Shown in pieces: positions 38,225-47,508 of a stretch of DNA of 64,000 nucleotides. Positions within the stretch are counted from its first letter, which is position 1, and the number at the start of each line of letters is the position of its first letter. Made by a program: the position numbers and the translations under genes. The DNA is from Massilia aquatica (GTDB taxonomy: Bacteria; Pseudomonadota; Gammaproteobacteria; Burkholderiales; Burkholderiaceae_D): positions 1-64,000 of the forward strand of contig NZ_VVIW01000019.1 in NCBI RefSeq assembly GCF_011682045.1. The letters run 5' to 3'. A model generated the notes under the pieces. That model was not told the origin of the DNA, did no database searches, and was given only the letters and a program-made list of their open reading frames with translations.

Positions 38225-38881
38225 TTGAATTCAAGAGCAATCGGTACCGTACTGGCTGTGACTTTGTTGACTGGCACCACGATGGCTCCCGCCCTGGCGC
38301 AAACGCGCATGCCGCCGTCCGACACTGAACGCTTGCCCTCGGCCTGCACCCGGCCCGACTGGCCGCCCGAGGCCAAGCGCTACGACCTGGAGGGCACGAC
38401 CGTGCTCGACTACCGGATCAAGGAGTGGCGCATCGCCGATGTCAAGGTGCGCAAAGGCAGCGGCTGGCCGATCCTGGACGCCGCCGCCGTGCGCGGTTTG
38501 CAAGCCTGCAAGCTGAAAACGGATGCTGCGCAGCCACGCGAGACCGCCGTGCGCACGCTCGACTACGTCTGGGCCACCGCCGGCGGACCGTCGGCGCGGC
38601 CCCAGTTGCGTGCCGACAGCTGCGCGCCATCGGCCCAGTTGCACGGCTTCGTGCCGCTCGACCGCACCCCGACGTCCAGCGATGGCGTACTGGTGCGCTT
38701 CCTGACCAATGGCCGTGGCGAGCCGTTCAACATCCGCCTCGAAGGTCGGATCACCGACAACGAGCTGGCCGAGCAGATCAGGCAGTACGTGCAGAGCTGC
38801 CGTTTCGTCGCCGCCAACGTGCCGGGACCGAAGACCGATGCGGTGTACGGGCGCGTGCTGCTGGCGGCTCCCGGTAAATAA
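38225..38881 (+). CDS. Exported protein with TonB-like C-terminal domains
   Basis: A 218-residue exported protein: signal peptide to ALAQ (about residue 26), then two modules that each resemble the TonB C-terminal fold. The first contains CTRPDWPPEAKRYDLEGTTV and LDAAAVRGLQACK; the second VLVRFLTNGRGEPFNIRLEG. Such stand-alone modules occur in periplasmic proteins of unknown role. The start is a TTG at 38225 with GGAG eight bases upstream; no ATG alternative keeps the signal peptide. It is 24 bases downstream of lolA and probably part of the same transcript. Confidence 0.75.
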   Translation: MNSRAIGTVLAVTLLTGTTMAPALAQTRMPPSDTERLPSACTRPDWPPEAKRYDLEGTTVLDYRIKEWRIADVKVRKGSGWPILDAAAVRGLQACKLKTDAAQPRETAVRTLDYVWATAGGPSARPQLRADSCAPSAQLHGFVPLDRTPTSSDGVLVRFLTNGRGEPFNIRLEGRITDNELAEQIRQYVQSCRFVAANVPGPKTDAVYGRVLLAAPGK

Positions 38882-38968
38882 AGTTGGCATGCATATCTGG
38901 CAATATTGATTTTCCCGATATATGATCGGCTGCCGGACCACTCCGGGCCGGATCATCGGGAGAGCATC

Positions 38969-39373
38969 ATGAAGCACTGGATCAGCCGTTGGTTGATAGG
39001 CGTTGCACTACTGCATACTGCGTTTGCGTTCGTCGTCATGGGACCGCCTATGCTGGAAATGCTGCGTGGCGGCCTGTTTAACACAGTCAAGAACATGACC
39101 TTGGCCGCGACCACCTGGTTCTTCCTGTTCGGCCTCTTGCTGGCGCTGATGGCGGTGCTGCTGCATGCGCTCGAGAAAGCCGGCGTGGCGCTGCCCAAGT
39201 CGTTCGGTTGGGGCTTGCTCGGACTGGCCGCGCTGGGAGTGCTGCTGATGCCGGACTCGGGTTTCTGGCTGGTTTTCCCGCCCGCGTTCGCCATTCTACG
39301 GCGCAAGACCGAGGTAGACATGGCTGGCGGCGCCATGCAAAACATCGTTACCGGGCCGGGTGTGCCAAGATAA
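38969..39373 (+). CDS. DUF6463-type small membrane protein
   Basis: A 134-residue integral membrane protein beginning MKHWISRWLIGVALLHTAFA, with four hydrophobic helices (about residues 8-24, 45-68, 78-93 and 95-108) and a short polar tail. The N-terminal pattern and size fit the DUF6463 family as I remember it; no function is known. GGGAGAGC precedes the ATG. Confidence 0.75.
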   Translation: MKHWISRWLIGVALLHTAFAFVVMGPPMLEMLRGGLFNTVKNMTLAATTWFFLFGLLLALMAVLLHALEKAGVALPKSFGWGLLGLAALGVLLMPDSGFWLVFPPAFAILRRKTEVDMAGGAMQNIVTGPGVPR

Positions 39374-39474
39374 TCGCATCGCACGGGAACTGTCGCGCGC
39401 GGCGCGGGTCTTATCTTGAACGCCGATTCGCGCCATGCGCTAGACTACGCGCTTCCTATTCATGAAGACTCCGC

Positions 39475-40776
39475 ATGGACGATTTGTTCAAGACCGAACC
39501 TGCCGCGCCCCTCGCTGAAGCGCTGCGTCCGGCAACGATTGACGAGGTCATCGGCCAGAGCCATTTGCTGGGCGAGGGCAAGCCCCTGCGCCTGGTGTTC
39601 AGGTCGGGCAAGCCGCATTCGATGATTTTATGGGGCCCGCCCGGGGTCGGCAAGACCACCCTGGCGCGCCTGACGGCCAACGCCTTCGGCTGCGAATTCA
39701 TCGCCCTGTCGGCCGTGCTGTCTGGCGTGAAAGATATCCGCGCCGCCATCGAGCAGGCCGAGCATCACCTGGCCACCGGCAAGCACACCATCCTGTTCAT
39801 CGACGAGATTCACCGCTTCAACAAGTCGCAGCAGGATGCCTTGCTGCCTTTTGTCGAGTCCGGCCTGGTGACGCTGATCGGCGCCACCACCGAAAACCCC
39901 TCGTTCGAGGTCAATTCGGCGCTGCTCTCGCGCGCCCAGGTGTACGTGCTCAAGGCCCTGACCGACGCCGAACTGCTGCAGTTGCTCAAGCGCGCCCAGG
40001 ACAAGGTGCTGGGCCACCTGACGTTCGACGAGGTCGCCATCGCCACCCTGATCGGCTATGCCGATGGCGATGCGCGCCGCTTCCTCAACCTGCTCGAACA
40101 GACCAAGACCTCGGCCGAAACGTCGGGCCTGACGCACATCACCGGCGAGTTCGTCGACAATGCGCTCACGCTCAACTCGCGCCGCTTCGACAAGGGCGGC
40201 GACAATTTCTACGACCAGATTTCGGCGCTGCATAAATCGGTGCGCGGCTCGCACCCGGACGCGGCGCTGTACTGGCTGTGCCGCATGCTCGACGGCGGCG
40301 CCGATCCGCAATACCTGCTGCGCCGCATCGTGCGCATGGCGTGGGAAGACATCGGCATTGCCGACCCGCGCGCGATCCAGATCGCCAACGATGCCGCCGC
40401 CACCTACGAACGGCTGGGCTCGCCGGAGGGCGAACTGGCGCTCGGCCAGGCCGTCATTTACCTGGCCATCGCGGCCAAGAGCAACGCCGGCTACAACGCC
40501 TACAACCGGGCGGTGGCGTTCGTCAAAAAGGACAAGTCGCGCGAGGTGCCGGTGCATCTGCGCAATGCACCCACCAAGCTGATGAAGGAGCTCGGCTACG
40601 GCCACGAGTACCGCTACGCGCATGACGAACCGAATGCGTACGCAGCCGGCGAAACCTATCTGCCCGACGGCATGGTCGAGCCGCGCTGGTACGAGCCGGT
40701 GCCGCGCGGGATCGAAGCGAAGATCGCCGAAAAACTCGCGTGGCTGCGCGGGCTCGACGCCGACGCCGGCGACTGA
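39475..40776 (+). CDS. rarA: Replication-associated recombination protein A
   Basis: A 433-residue AAA+ ATPase (MgsA/Mgs1/WRNIP1 family) acting at stalled replication forks. Walker [12 protein letters not shown] (residues about 54-64), Walker [19 protein letters not shown] and sensor 1 [20 protein letters not shown] are all present. The C-terminal tetramerisation domain is complete ([37 protein letters not shown] end). The lolA-rarA-serS order matches other gammaproteobacteria and betaproteobacteria. Confidence 0.96.
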   Translation: MDDLFKTEPAAPLAEALRPATIDEVIGQSHLLGEGKPLRLVFRSGKPHSMILWGPPGVGKTTLARLTANAFGCEFIALSAVLSGVKDIRAAIEQAEHHLATGKHTILFIDEIHRFNKSQQDALLPFVESGLVTLIGATTENPSFEVNSALLSRAQVYVLKALTDAELLQLLKRAQDKVLGHLTFDEVAIATLIGYADGDARRFLNLLEQTKTSAETSGLTHITGEFVDNALTLNSRRFDKGGDNFYDQISALHKSVRGSHPDAALYWLCRMLDGGADPQYLLRRIVRMAWEDIGIADPRAIQIANDAAATYERLGSPEGELALGQAVIYLAIAAKSNAGYNAYNRAVAFVKKDKSREVPVHLRNAPTKLMKELGYGHEYRYAHDEPNAYAAGETYLPDGMVEPRWYEPVPRGIEAKIAEKLAWLRGLDADAGD

Positions 40777-40783
40777 GGACGGC

Positions 40784-40808
40784 GAAGGGCCCGCAACGGC
40801 GGGCCTTC
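40784..40808 (+). terminator. Intrinsic terminator of rarA
   Basis: A hairpin of GGGCCCGC-type sequence (40787-40794 with 40799-40807, loop AACG) eight bases after the rarA stop, followed by TTCTTG. Confidence 0.65.
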
Positions 40809-40944
40809 TTGCATCCGCTTACAGGCCGTCGCGAATTCGTGCCTCCTGTCCCGGCTTTCCGGCACTTCATCGCAAGCCGCTGGAAGGGCAGGGGGCGAGT
40901 GGGTAAAGTCACACCATACCAACTCGCCTGACCCACCGGAGAAG

Positions 40945-41148
40945 ATGATGAAAGTCCGCAAAAACCTCGAAGCCGTTTTCCTTGCCGCCAGCGTCATGGT
41001 TACGTTTGCCGCCTACGCCACGGCCGACGTTCCGGTGCGCGCTAATGCCGCGCCGGCCAGCGCCTCGGCAGTGGCCGACAGCAACATGACCGTGGTCGTG
41101 GTCAGCGCCAAGCGCCTGAGCGCCGCCGAGAAAGTCGCACAACAGTAA
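40945..41148 (+). CDS. Small exported protein of unknown function
   Basis: A 67-residue protein. Residues 1-28 form a signal peptide (basic start, hydrophobic AVFLAASVMVTFAAYATA). The mature part is about 40 residues, Ala/Val-rich, ending VVVVSAKRLSAAEKVAQQ. CCGGAGAAG lies right before the double ATG, giving a good ribosome binding site and making it a credible gene despite its size. No family recognised. It is located between the rarA terminator and the DUF3053 gene. Confidence 0.6.
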   Translation: MMKVRKNLEAVFLAASVMVTFAAYATADVPVRANAAPASASAVADSNMTVVVVSAKRLSAAEKVAQQ

Positions 41149-41194
41149 TCAAGCGGCGGCGTCAATTTACTGATGCCAAATTTGCATTTTTGCA

Positions 41195-41220
41195 CTATGA
41201 TAAAAGTCTTATCATAGGAG
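41195..41220 (+). promoter_or_regulatory. Hairpin/operator overlapping a -10 box and the DUF3053 ribosome binding site
   Basis: A perfect 9-bp dyad CTATGATAA (41195-41203) and TTATCATAG (41209-41217) around AAGTC. It contains a good -10 hexamer TATGAT (41196-41201), and its right arm runs into AGGAG (41216-41220), seven bases before the start codon. It could act as a DNA operator or, if transcribed from upstream, as an RNA hairpin hiding the ribosome binding site. Confidence 0.5.
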
Positions 41221-41226
41221 TCATTA

Positions 41227-41943
41227 ATGCAAACAGTCATGAAATTTTCGCAACGTTCCCTGTTGTGGATGCTGGGCGGCCTGCTGGCCCTTGCGATCGC
41301 CGGTTGCAGTTCCGAGCCTAAAGAGCGCGCGGCCTTCATCACCTTCCTGCAAACGCGCATTGTCGACAAGCCCGGCGTGCACTTGCCCAAGCTGACCCCG
41401 GACGAGGAAAAATCCTTCGGCGAGTACAGCAAGCATTTTGCCGTCATCACCGATTACAACAAGGCGCTCGATGCCAAGGTCCAGAAGCCCTTGCGCGACA
41501 TCACCGGCATGCGCATGCCGCGCACCATGGCCGACCTGCCGGCGTGGCGCGCCAATATGGTTACCCTGCGCAAGACCAGCGTGCAAATGCGTAACACTAT
41601 CGATACCGAGCAAGCCGCCGCCGGCGTCAAGCGCGTGGCGCTCAAGCAGCCCGACGACCTGAAAACCGTCTACGACAACGCCTATGCGCGTACGGTCTCG
41701 GATCCGGGCAATGGCATCAAGGACATGCTGGTGGCGCTGGAGGGCATGATCGACAGCGCGGAAAAACTGACCGCGTTCCTGGATCTGCATAAGGACAAGA
41801 TCAGGCTCAACGGCGCCGTTGCCGAAGTCGACGATCAAAAAGTGCTCGATGAAATGAATGTGCTGATGAAGGAACTGAACGCCGGCAACGAGAAGGTGGC
41901 GGCGTCGCAGCGCAAGCTCAACGCCCTGGTCTCCGGTAAGTAA
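41227..41943 (+). CDS. DUF3053 family lipoprotein (YiaF-like)
   Basis: A 238-residue lipoprotein with a lipobox in LAIAGCSSEP (Cys 29). The body is helical (RAAFITFLQTRIVDKPGVHLPKLT; FGEYSKHFAVITDYNKALDAKV; VALEGMIDSAEKLTAFLDLHKDKIRLNGAV), as in the DUF3053/YiaF family. Residues after the Cys are Ser-Ser, so export to the outer membrane by Lol is expected. Function unknown. A compact dyad overlaps its ribosome binding site. Confidence 0.88.
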   Translation: MQTVMKFSQRSLLWMLGGLLALAIAGCSSEPKERAAFITFLQTRIVDKPGVHLPKLTPDEEKSFGEYSKHFAVITDYNKALDAKVQKPLRDITGMRMPRTMADLPAWRANMVTLRKTSVQMRNTIDTEQAAAGVKRVALKQPDDLKTVYDNAYARTVSDPGNGIKDMLVALEGMIDSAEKLTAFLDLHKDKIRLNGAVAEVDDQKVLDEMNVLMKELNAGNEKVAASQRKLNALVSGK

Positions 41944-42101
41944 GCCCTTGCGCGGTCCCCGGGCACGGCGCCGACAAGGTGCCATTGTGCAGGGAATCGG
42001 TTAAACTGTTCATTGAACAACCGGCCAGTGCGCGTTGTGCAGGCCTGGGCCTGCCGCCTGGCCGCCTCATCAAGTGCATCGCCTTGATTTGAGCGTTGTG
42101 A

Positions 42102-43541
<1,440 letters not shown>

Positions 43542-43552
43542 GGGAGGGGGGC

Positions 43553-43558
43553 TATAAT
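43553..43558 (+). promoter_or_regulatory. -10 box of the tRNA-Ser genes
   Basis: A perfect TATAAT 28 bases before the first tRNA gene, directly after the serS terminator. A clear -35 box is not seen. Confidence 0.55.
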
Positions 43559-43585
43559 TTTGCCTTCTCGCAGCAATGTGAGAAA

Positions 43586-43675
43586 GGAGAGGTGGCAGAG
43601 TGGTCGAATGTACTTGACTCGAAATCAAGCGATGGGGCGACCCATCCGTGGGTTCGAATCCCACCCTCTCCGCCA
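43586..43675 (+). tRNA. tRNA-Ser (anticodon CGA), copy 1
   Basis: A 90-base gene with encoded CCA. Acceptor stem GGAGAGG/CCTCTCC, anticodon stem CTTGA/TCAAG with loop CTCGAAA (anticodon CGA at 43620-43622, reads UCG), a long class II variable arm (GATGGGGCGACCCATC region) and T-arm GTGGGTTCGAATCCCAC. All arms pair. A terminator follows at 43689-43716. Confidence 0.95.
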
Positions 43676-43688
43676 TGAATAAAGAAGG

Positions 43689-43716
43689 AATCCCCTACTG
43701 CCAGGGGATTTTTTTT
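43689..43716 (+). terminator. Terminator between the tRNA-Ser copies
   Basis: An 8-bp stem AATCCCCT (43689-43696) with AGGGGATT (43703-43710) and a run of eight T. It implies the two tRNA genes can be transcribed separately, although no clear promoter lies between them. Confidence 0.85.
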
Positions 43717-43726
43717 GCAGTAAGTT

Positions 43727-43817
<91 letters not shown>

Positions 43818-43830
43818 TATCAGGAAAAAC

Positions 43831-43855
43831 AGCTCCCCAACGGGAGCTTTTTTTT
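43831..43855 (+). terminator. Terminator after the second tRNA-Ser
   Basis: A 7-bp stem AGCTCCC (43831-43837) with GGGAGCT (43842-43848), loop CAAC, followed by T at 43848-43855. Confidence 0.85.
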
Positions 43856-44160
43856 CGTCCGTCGCCGGCTGGCGGCGCGCTTTTGTCCGTGTGCATTCGC
43901 ATACGGGCTCCATTCGTTTCACAATGTGGCTAATGCCAATTTGTTCAATCGGGTCCCACTGCCTGACGAAACGTGCCTCTGCATGAGGCACCCCAGCAAG
44001 CAAACTAGCTCATTCCAGAGCATAACAAATCGACTTGTGCGTAATGTCGAGGTGGCGGAGCGTGTGCGTTCTGACTGACCAATCCACCAGATAACGTGTT
44101 ATCTTAAAGTTATCGTTGACAATAATAGCATCCTGCCGCAGTATCGGGATTGCCCACCTG
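43856..44160. other. AT-richer gap before the effector-immunity pair
   Basis: No gene is supported. The sequence is visibly less GC-rich than the housekeeping DNA to the left. Its last 75 bases hold the palindrome and TTGACA box described at 44089-44121. Confidence 0.5.
44089..44121 (+). promoter_or_regulatory. Palindrome and -35 box upstream of the immunity gene
   Basis: Perfect palindrome AGATAAC-GT-GTTATCT (44089-44104), a further GTTATC half-site at 44109-44114, then a consensus TTGACA at 44116-44121. The -10 is unclear (TATCGG at 44142 or CAGTAT at 44139). This looks like an operator just upstream of the promoter of the Tai4/Tae4 genes. Confidence 0.5.
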
Positions 44161-44550
44161 ATGGAGATTTTTTTGAAATATGTTCTCACATTGTTAGTTG
44201 CGTATTCATTCGCATTGCCTTGTTTGGCGCAGACACCAAAAGATATTACTCGCCTTACAGGGCAGCAACTTGTTGATCTGCTCGCCGTACCATCTGGAAC
44301 GCTGAATACCGCCCAGTTGAGTCCACGAGAACAGCACAATCATCGCATCGCGGACGCTTATATTGACGGTGTGCTCGACGCCACTACTGGAATTGGTTGG
44401 TGTCCGAACAAGCGATATAAGCCTGATACGATCGAAGAAAAGGTGATTTGGGGCCTTCGAAAACTTTCTGCAGAATCTCTTCAGCGCGCAGCTGCGCCAC
44501 TCATTCTTGAGATCCTGCGCCCGTTGCTACCTTGCCCTGAAAAAGAATAG
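44161..44550 (+). CDS. Tai4-like T6SS amidase immunity protein
   Basis: A 129-residue periplasmic protein with a signal peptide (LKYVLTLLVAYSFALPCLAQ). Its helical body ends in DGVLDATTGIGWCP, EEKVIWGLRKL and ILEILRPLLPCPEKE, the two-cysteine pattern of Tai4/Rap1a immunity proteins that block a cognate peptidoglycan amidase. The next gene, nine bases downstream, is a Tae4 amidase, which supports the call. Start ATG at 44161 directly begins the signal peptide. The region is AT-richer than its surroundings, suggesting transfer. Alternative: another member of the wider Rap1a/Tai family. Confidence 0.85.
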   Translation: MEIFLKYVLTLLVAYSFALPCLAQTPKDITRLTGQQLVDLLAVPSGTLNTAQLSPREQHNHRIADAYIDGVLDATTGIGWCPNKRYKPDTIEEKVIWGLRKLSAESLQRAAAPLILEILRPLLPCPEKE

Positions 44551-44559
44551 ACGACAACG

Positions 44560-45042
44560 ATGATAAAAATTTCATTTGCAATGCTGCGTGCTAATTATCC
44601 GGCTAAAACGCATGTGTCGAAGGACGAGCTGTATGGGTCCATTGGGCACGAAAAACTGGCGAAAGACTTTAATTGGGACAACACTTGCGCGGTCCGGGTT
44701 AGCCTTGCGTTGATCGCATCAGGCGTTCGTGTTCCGGGGCACATGAGAGTCAACGCCGGCCGCTATAAGGGACGACTATTCCAGCCGGGCCAGGCTAAGT
44801 TGTCAGATTTTCTTGCAAGACCCACAGTGTTGGGCAAGCCAGAGATATACACTACCAGCGTCTCCGCCCTGATGGCAGTTCGTGGCCGGACCGGAATAAT
44901 CTCGTTCTTCGGACTGCTTGGAGGCACCGACACCCAGGGACACATTGATATCGTTTTCCCCGGCGGTGATTACGCAGATCCGACTTGCGGAAATTCGTGC
45001 TACTGGTCCTCGAATACGGTCTGGTTCTGGCCTATTAAATAG
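44560..45042 (+). CDS. T6SS amidase effector Tae4
   Basis: A 160-residue NlpC/P60-type gamma-D-glutamyl-meso-DAP amidase of the Tae4 family, delivered by a type VI system to cleave the peptidoglycan of rival cells. Catalytic Cys 43 is in WDNTCAVRVSLAL, His 128 in TQGHIDIVFPG, and Asp 137 or 140 follows. Two close cysteines (CGNSC, 143 and 147) fit the family disulfide. No signal peptide, as expected for an effector. It follows its immunity gene; no T6SS structural, VgrG or Hcp genes lie in the window, so it must use an apparatus encoded elsewhere. Confidence 0.92.
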   Translation: MIKISFAMLRANYPAKTHVSKDELYGSIGHEKLAKDFNWDNTCAVRVSLALIASGVRVPGHMRVNAGRYKGRLFQPGQAKLSDFLARPTVLGKPEIYTTSVSALMAVRGRTGIISFFGLLGGTDTQGHIDIVFPGGDYADPTCGNSCYWSSNTVWFWPIK

Positions 45043-45941
45043 CTGCGGAGCAAATCTTCTAAGGAAGCGCTGATCTATTCCACCACTGACGCCCCTGACG
45101 GGGGCGACGACCTGAACAATATTGAGGTAGCTACCTGCCTCGCCACCGATCGTTCAAAAGAGTTTTTCTGACCTCGAATACGCTGCCAAGAGGAAGCTGA
45201 CACGGCACGACCGTTTTCTCGCGAAGATCGACAGCGTAACGCCATGGGACAAGCTGTACGAGCTGATTGAGCCGTTCTATGCAACGGTGGTGGGCGCAGC
45301 TCGTCCACCGATCGGAATGGCGCGCATGTTGCGTGTGTATGTGGCCCAGCAGCACTTCTGTTGTCTGACGAAGGCACCGAAGATGCGATCTATGACAGCC
45401 AGTCCATTCTTGCTTTTGTCGGTATCGGGGCCTGAAAATCGCATCGACTCCGCAATCTACAGGATCGTCGGTGCAGCACCAGTTCAAACGTCATGCTGTT
45501 CTGCCTTATCATCGAAAAAAGCTTCCCGCTGGGACTTTTGTCCGCGCAGCCAAAGACATACCCAGCGCGGTGCTTCGCTTGTTCGACTACGCCTGAGCGA
45601 TTCCCTTGTTCGCGATGCATCCTATGCTCAATTTCCCATGCGCGCCCCTCCATTTCACGCGCTCGATTTCCTCATGACGCACGCTAACAAGCAAACTACC
45701 GGCTTCAGTGCACTAGTGCCGTGGGATGGAAATTATACGGCTGTCACGAATGCAAAACACAGCGCTGACGCTTCATCGGAAGGTGCTCTCCGCATACACC
45801 CGAACTAGCCGTTGAAGTAGCGTTTGCGCCGTCCTGTGAGTTTTTACGGACGCGGCATGCGGCTTGGCTCATGATGCCGGATCGGCAATAGCCGGATCAC
45901 TACAATGTTCCTTTGATAATACGCAAGGAACCCGATCCGCG
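45043..45941. other. Gap with a transposase remnant, otherwise unassigned
   Basis: Beyond the IS5-family fragment at 45155-45435 no gene is supported. A stretch around 45480-45597 reads, on the plus strand, as a stop-bounded 38-residue tail (RHAVLPYHRKKLPAGTFVRA, ending LRLFDYA) that looks protein-like but has no start and is not recognised; it may be another gene fragment. The remainder has several stops in every frame. Confidence 0.5.
45155..45435 (+). pseudogene. IS5-family transposase remnant, frameshifted
   Basis: The plus strand encodes the N-terminal part of an IS5-family transposase: QKSFSDLEYAAKRKLTRHDR, then FLAKIDSVTPWDKLYELIEP and GAARPPIGMARMLRVYVAQQ. After the Cys-rich end near 45360 the frame shifts by one base and continues LSDEGTEDAIYDSQSI to a stop at 45433. 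The start codon and the whole DDE catalytic region are missing. GGAAGCGCTGATCTATTCC at about 45063-45081 may be the old left terminal repeat. The element is dead. Confidence 0.85.
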
Positions 45942-46394
45942 ATGAAAACCGTGCTGCTGTTAATTGCGCTGCTCTGTGCCACGCTGGCCCGCGCCGAAGC
46001 GCCGGTGAATCAATGGCTGGTGGCCGCAGTAGCGAAAGAAATGGGTAAACCGGCGTCCGAGATCAGGAAAAGCGTCGCCGCAAAGACGTGCGAAGGGCGG
46101 ATCAACCCGATCGAGGAGTGCATGTCGGTCAAACTGGCCGCGGGCGAAATCAGGATGCGCAGCCAGTATGCGCGTGCGCATAAGCGCCTGCCGGATGCGC
46201 GCGACCGCGACAGGCTGGCCAGGGCGCAGCAGGCGTGGATTATCTTCCGGGGCGCCAGCTGCGACTACGAGGCGGGGACAATGGAAGACGGCCGTTCAAG
46301 CAGCGTGGAAGAAAGCGCCTGCAAGTCGTCCATGACCGAAGCGCGCATCACGACCTTGCGCGCCTATGCCGAATGCGGGAGCGACGATTGCTGA
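45942..46394 (+). CDS. LprI/DUF1311-family exported protein
   Basis: A 150-residue periplasmic protein with a signal peptide ending LARAEA. The LprI (DUF1311) core is clear: LARAQQAWIIFRGASCDYEA, followed by a second Cys in SACKSSMTEARITTLRAY. Some members of this family inhibit lysozyme; others are uncharacterised. Four cysteines in the mature part could form two disulfides. Three more distant relatives lie at 54.2-56.3 kb. Confidence 0.85.
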   Translation: MKTVLLLIALLCATLARAEAPVNQWLVAAVAKEMGKPASEIRKSVAAKTCEGRINPIEECMSVKLAAGEIRMRSQYARAHKRLPDARDRDRLARAQQAWIIFRGASCDYEAGTMEDGRSSSVEESACKSSMTEARITTLRAYAECGSDDC

Positions 46395-46453
46395 TACACG
46401 GCGTTGTATACTTGCACAAATGAATTATCCAATGAATCAATCAGGAGTAGACC

Positions 46454-47443
46454 ATGCGTAAATTAGCCACCGTTCGCAAGGTCATCGATATCGCGCCGAT
46501 TCCCGGCGCCGATGCGATCGAATGCGTGACGGTCGACGGCTGGAAGGTCGTATCAAAGAAGGGTGAATACCAGATCGGCGGCAACGCCCTGTATCTCGAA
46601 GTCGATTCGTGGGTGCCGGAAGCGCTGGCGCCTTTCCTGTGCAAGGACAAGCGCGAGTTCAATGGCGTGTCCGGCGCGCGCCTGCGCACCATTAAGCTGC
46701 GCGGCCAGATCAGCCAGGGCCTGCTGCTGCCCGTGCCGGAAGGCGCCAGCGAGGGCGACGACCTGACCGGGATGCTGGGCATCCAGAAGTACGAGGCGCC
46801 CATTCCCGCCGATCTGCAAGGGATCATGAAAGGGCCGTTTCCTTCATTCGTGCGCAAGACCAATCAGGAGCGCATCCAGAATCTCGTGGCCGAGCTCGAG
46901 GAATGGGTGGACGCGGGCCTGGAGTGGGAGGTAACGGAAAAGCTCGACGGCTCCAGCCTGACCGCCTATCTTTTCCAGGGTGAGTTTGGCGTTTGCAGCC
47001 GCAATCTGGATCTGCTGGAAACCGCAGGCAACTCCTACTGGAAGCTTGCACGCGACCACAAGCTGGAACAGTTGCTGCGCGCTAGCGGGCGCAATCTGGC
47101 TGTGCAAGGAGAGCTGATCGGGCCTAACGTCCAAGGCAATCCGTATGGCGTCGGTGCGCCCCAGCTGCATGTGTTCGACGTCTATGATATCGACCAAGGC
47201 CGCTACCTGACGTCCCCTGAACGGATGGCGCTCCTCGACGGTGCCGGCCTCCTGCATTGCCCCGTGCTGGGCACGCAAAATCTGGCGGGCGCGAGCGTTG
47301 CATCGCTGCTGGCCAGCGCCGAAGCCAAAAGCGCGCTCAAGGCCGGCACCGAGCGCGAAGGCCTGGTTTTCAAATGCCTGAGCGCGGATGTGAGCTTCAA
47401 AGTCATCAGCAATAAGTTTTTGCTCGGCGAGAAGGCGATTTAA
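46454..47443 (+). CDS. RNA ligase, DraRnl (DRB0094) type
   Basis: A 329-residue ATP-dependent RNA ligase. An N-terminal OB-like domain (about residues 1-120: ATVRKVIDIAPIPGADAIEC, LRTIKLRGQISQGLLLPV) precedes the nucleotidyltransferase domain, the layout of Deinococcus radiodurans Rnl. Motif I is TEKLDGSSLTAY with nucleophile Lys 163; motif IIIa is LHVFDVYDI; motif IV EREGLVFK; motif V SFKVISNKFLL. The family seals nicks with a 3'-OH RNA strand opposite a template. CAGGAGTAGACC precedes the ATG. It is monocistronic by layout and has no obvious toxin or repair partner. Confidence 0.92.
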   Translation: MRKLATVRKVIDIAPIPGADAIECVTVDGWKVVSKKGEYQIGGNALYLEVDSWVPEALAPFLCKDKREFNGVSGARLRTIKLRGQISQGLLLPVPEGASEGDDLTGMLGIQKYEAPIPADLQGIMKGPFPSFVRKTNQERIQNLVAELEEWVDAGLEWEVTEKLDGSSLTAYLFQGEFGVCSRNLDLLETAGNSYWKLARDHKLEQLLRASGRNLAVQGELIGPNVQGNPYGVGAPQLHVFDVYDIDQGRYLTSPERMALLDGAGLLHCPVLGTQNLAGASVASLLASAEAKSALKAGTEREGLVFKCLSADVSFKVISNKFLLGEKAI

Positions 47444-47508
47444 CCCCGTTTGCATGACTCGTCCGTTTCATTGCGTACCGATGTACATTCAACGAAACGG
47501 ACCCGACC

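Noticed and set aside
45480-45597. Possible C-terminal fragment ending LRLFDYA on the plus strand
   Set aside because: No start, no ribosome binding site and no recognised family; it cannot be tied to the transposase remnant.
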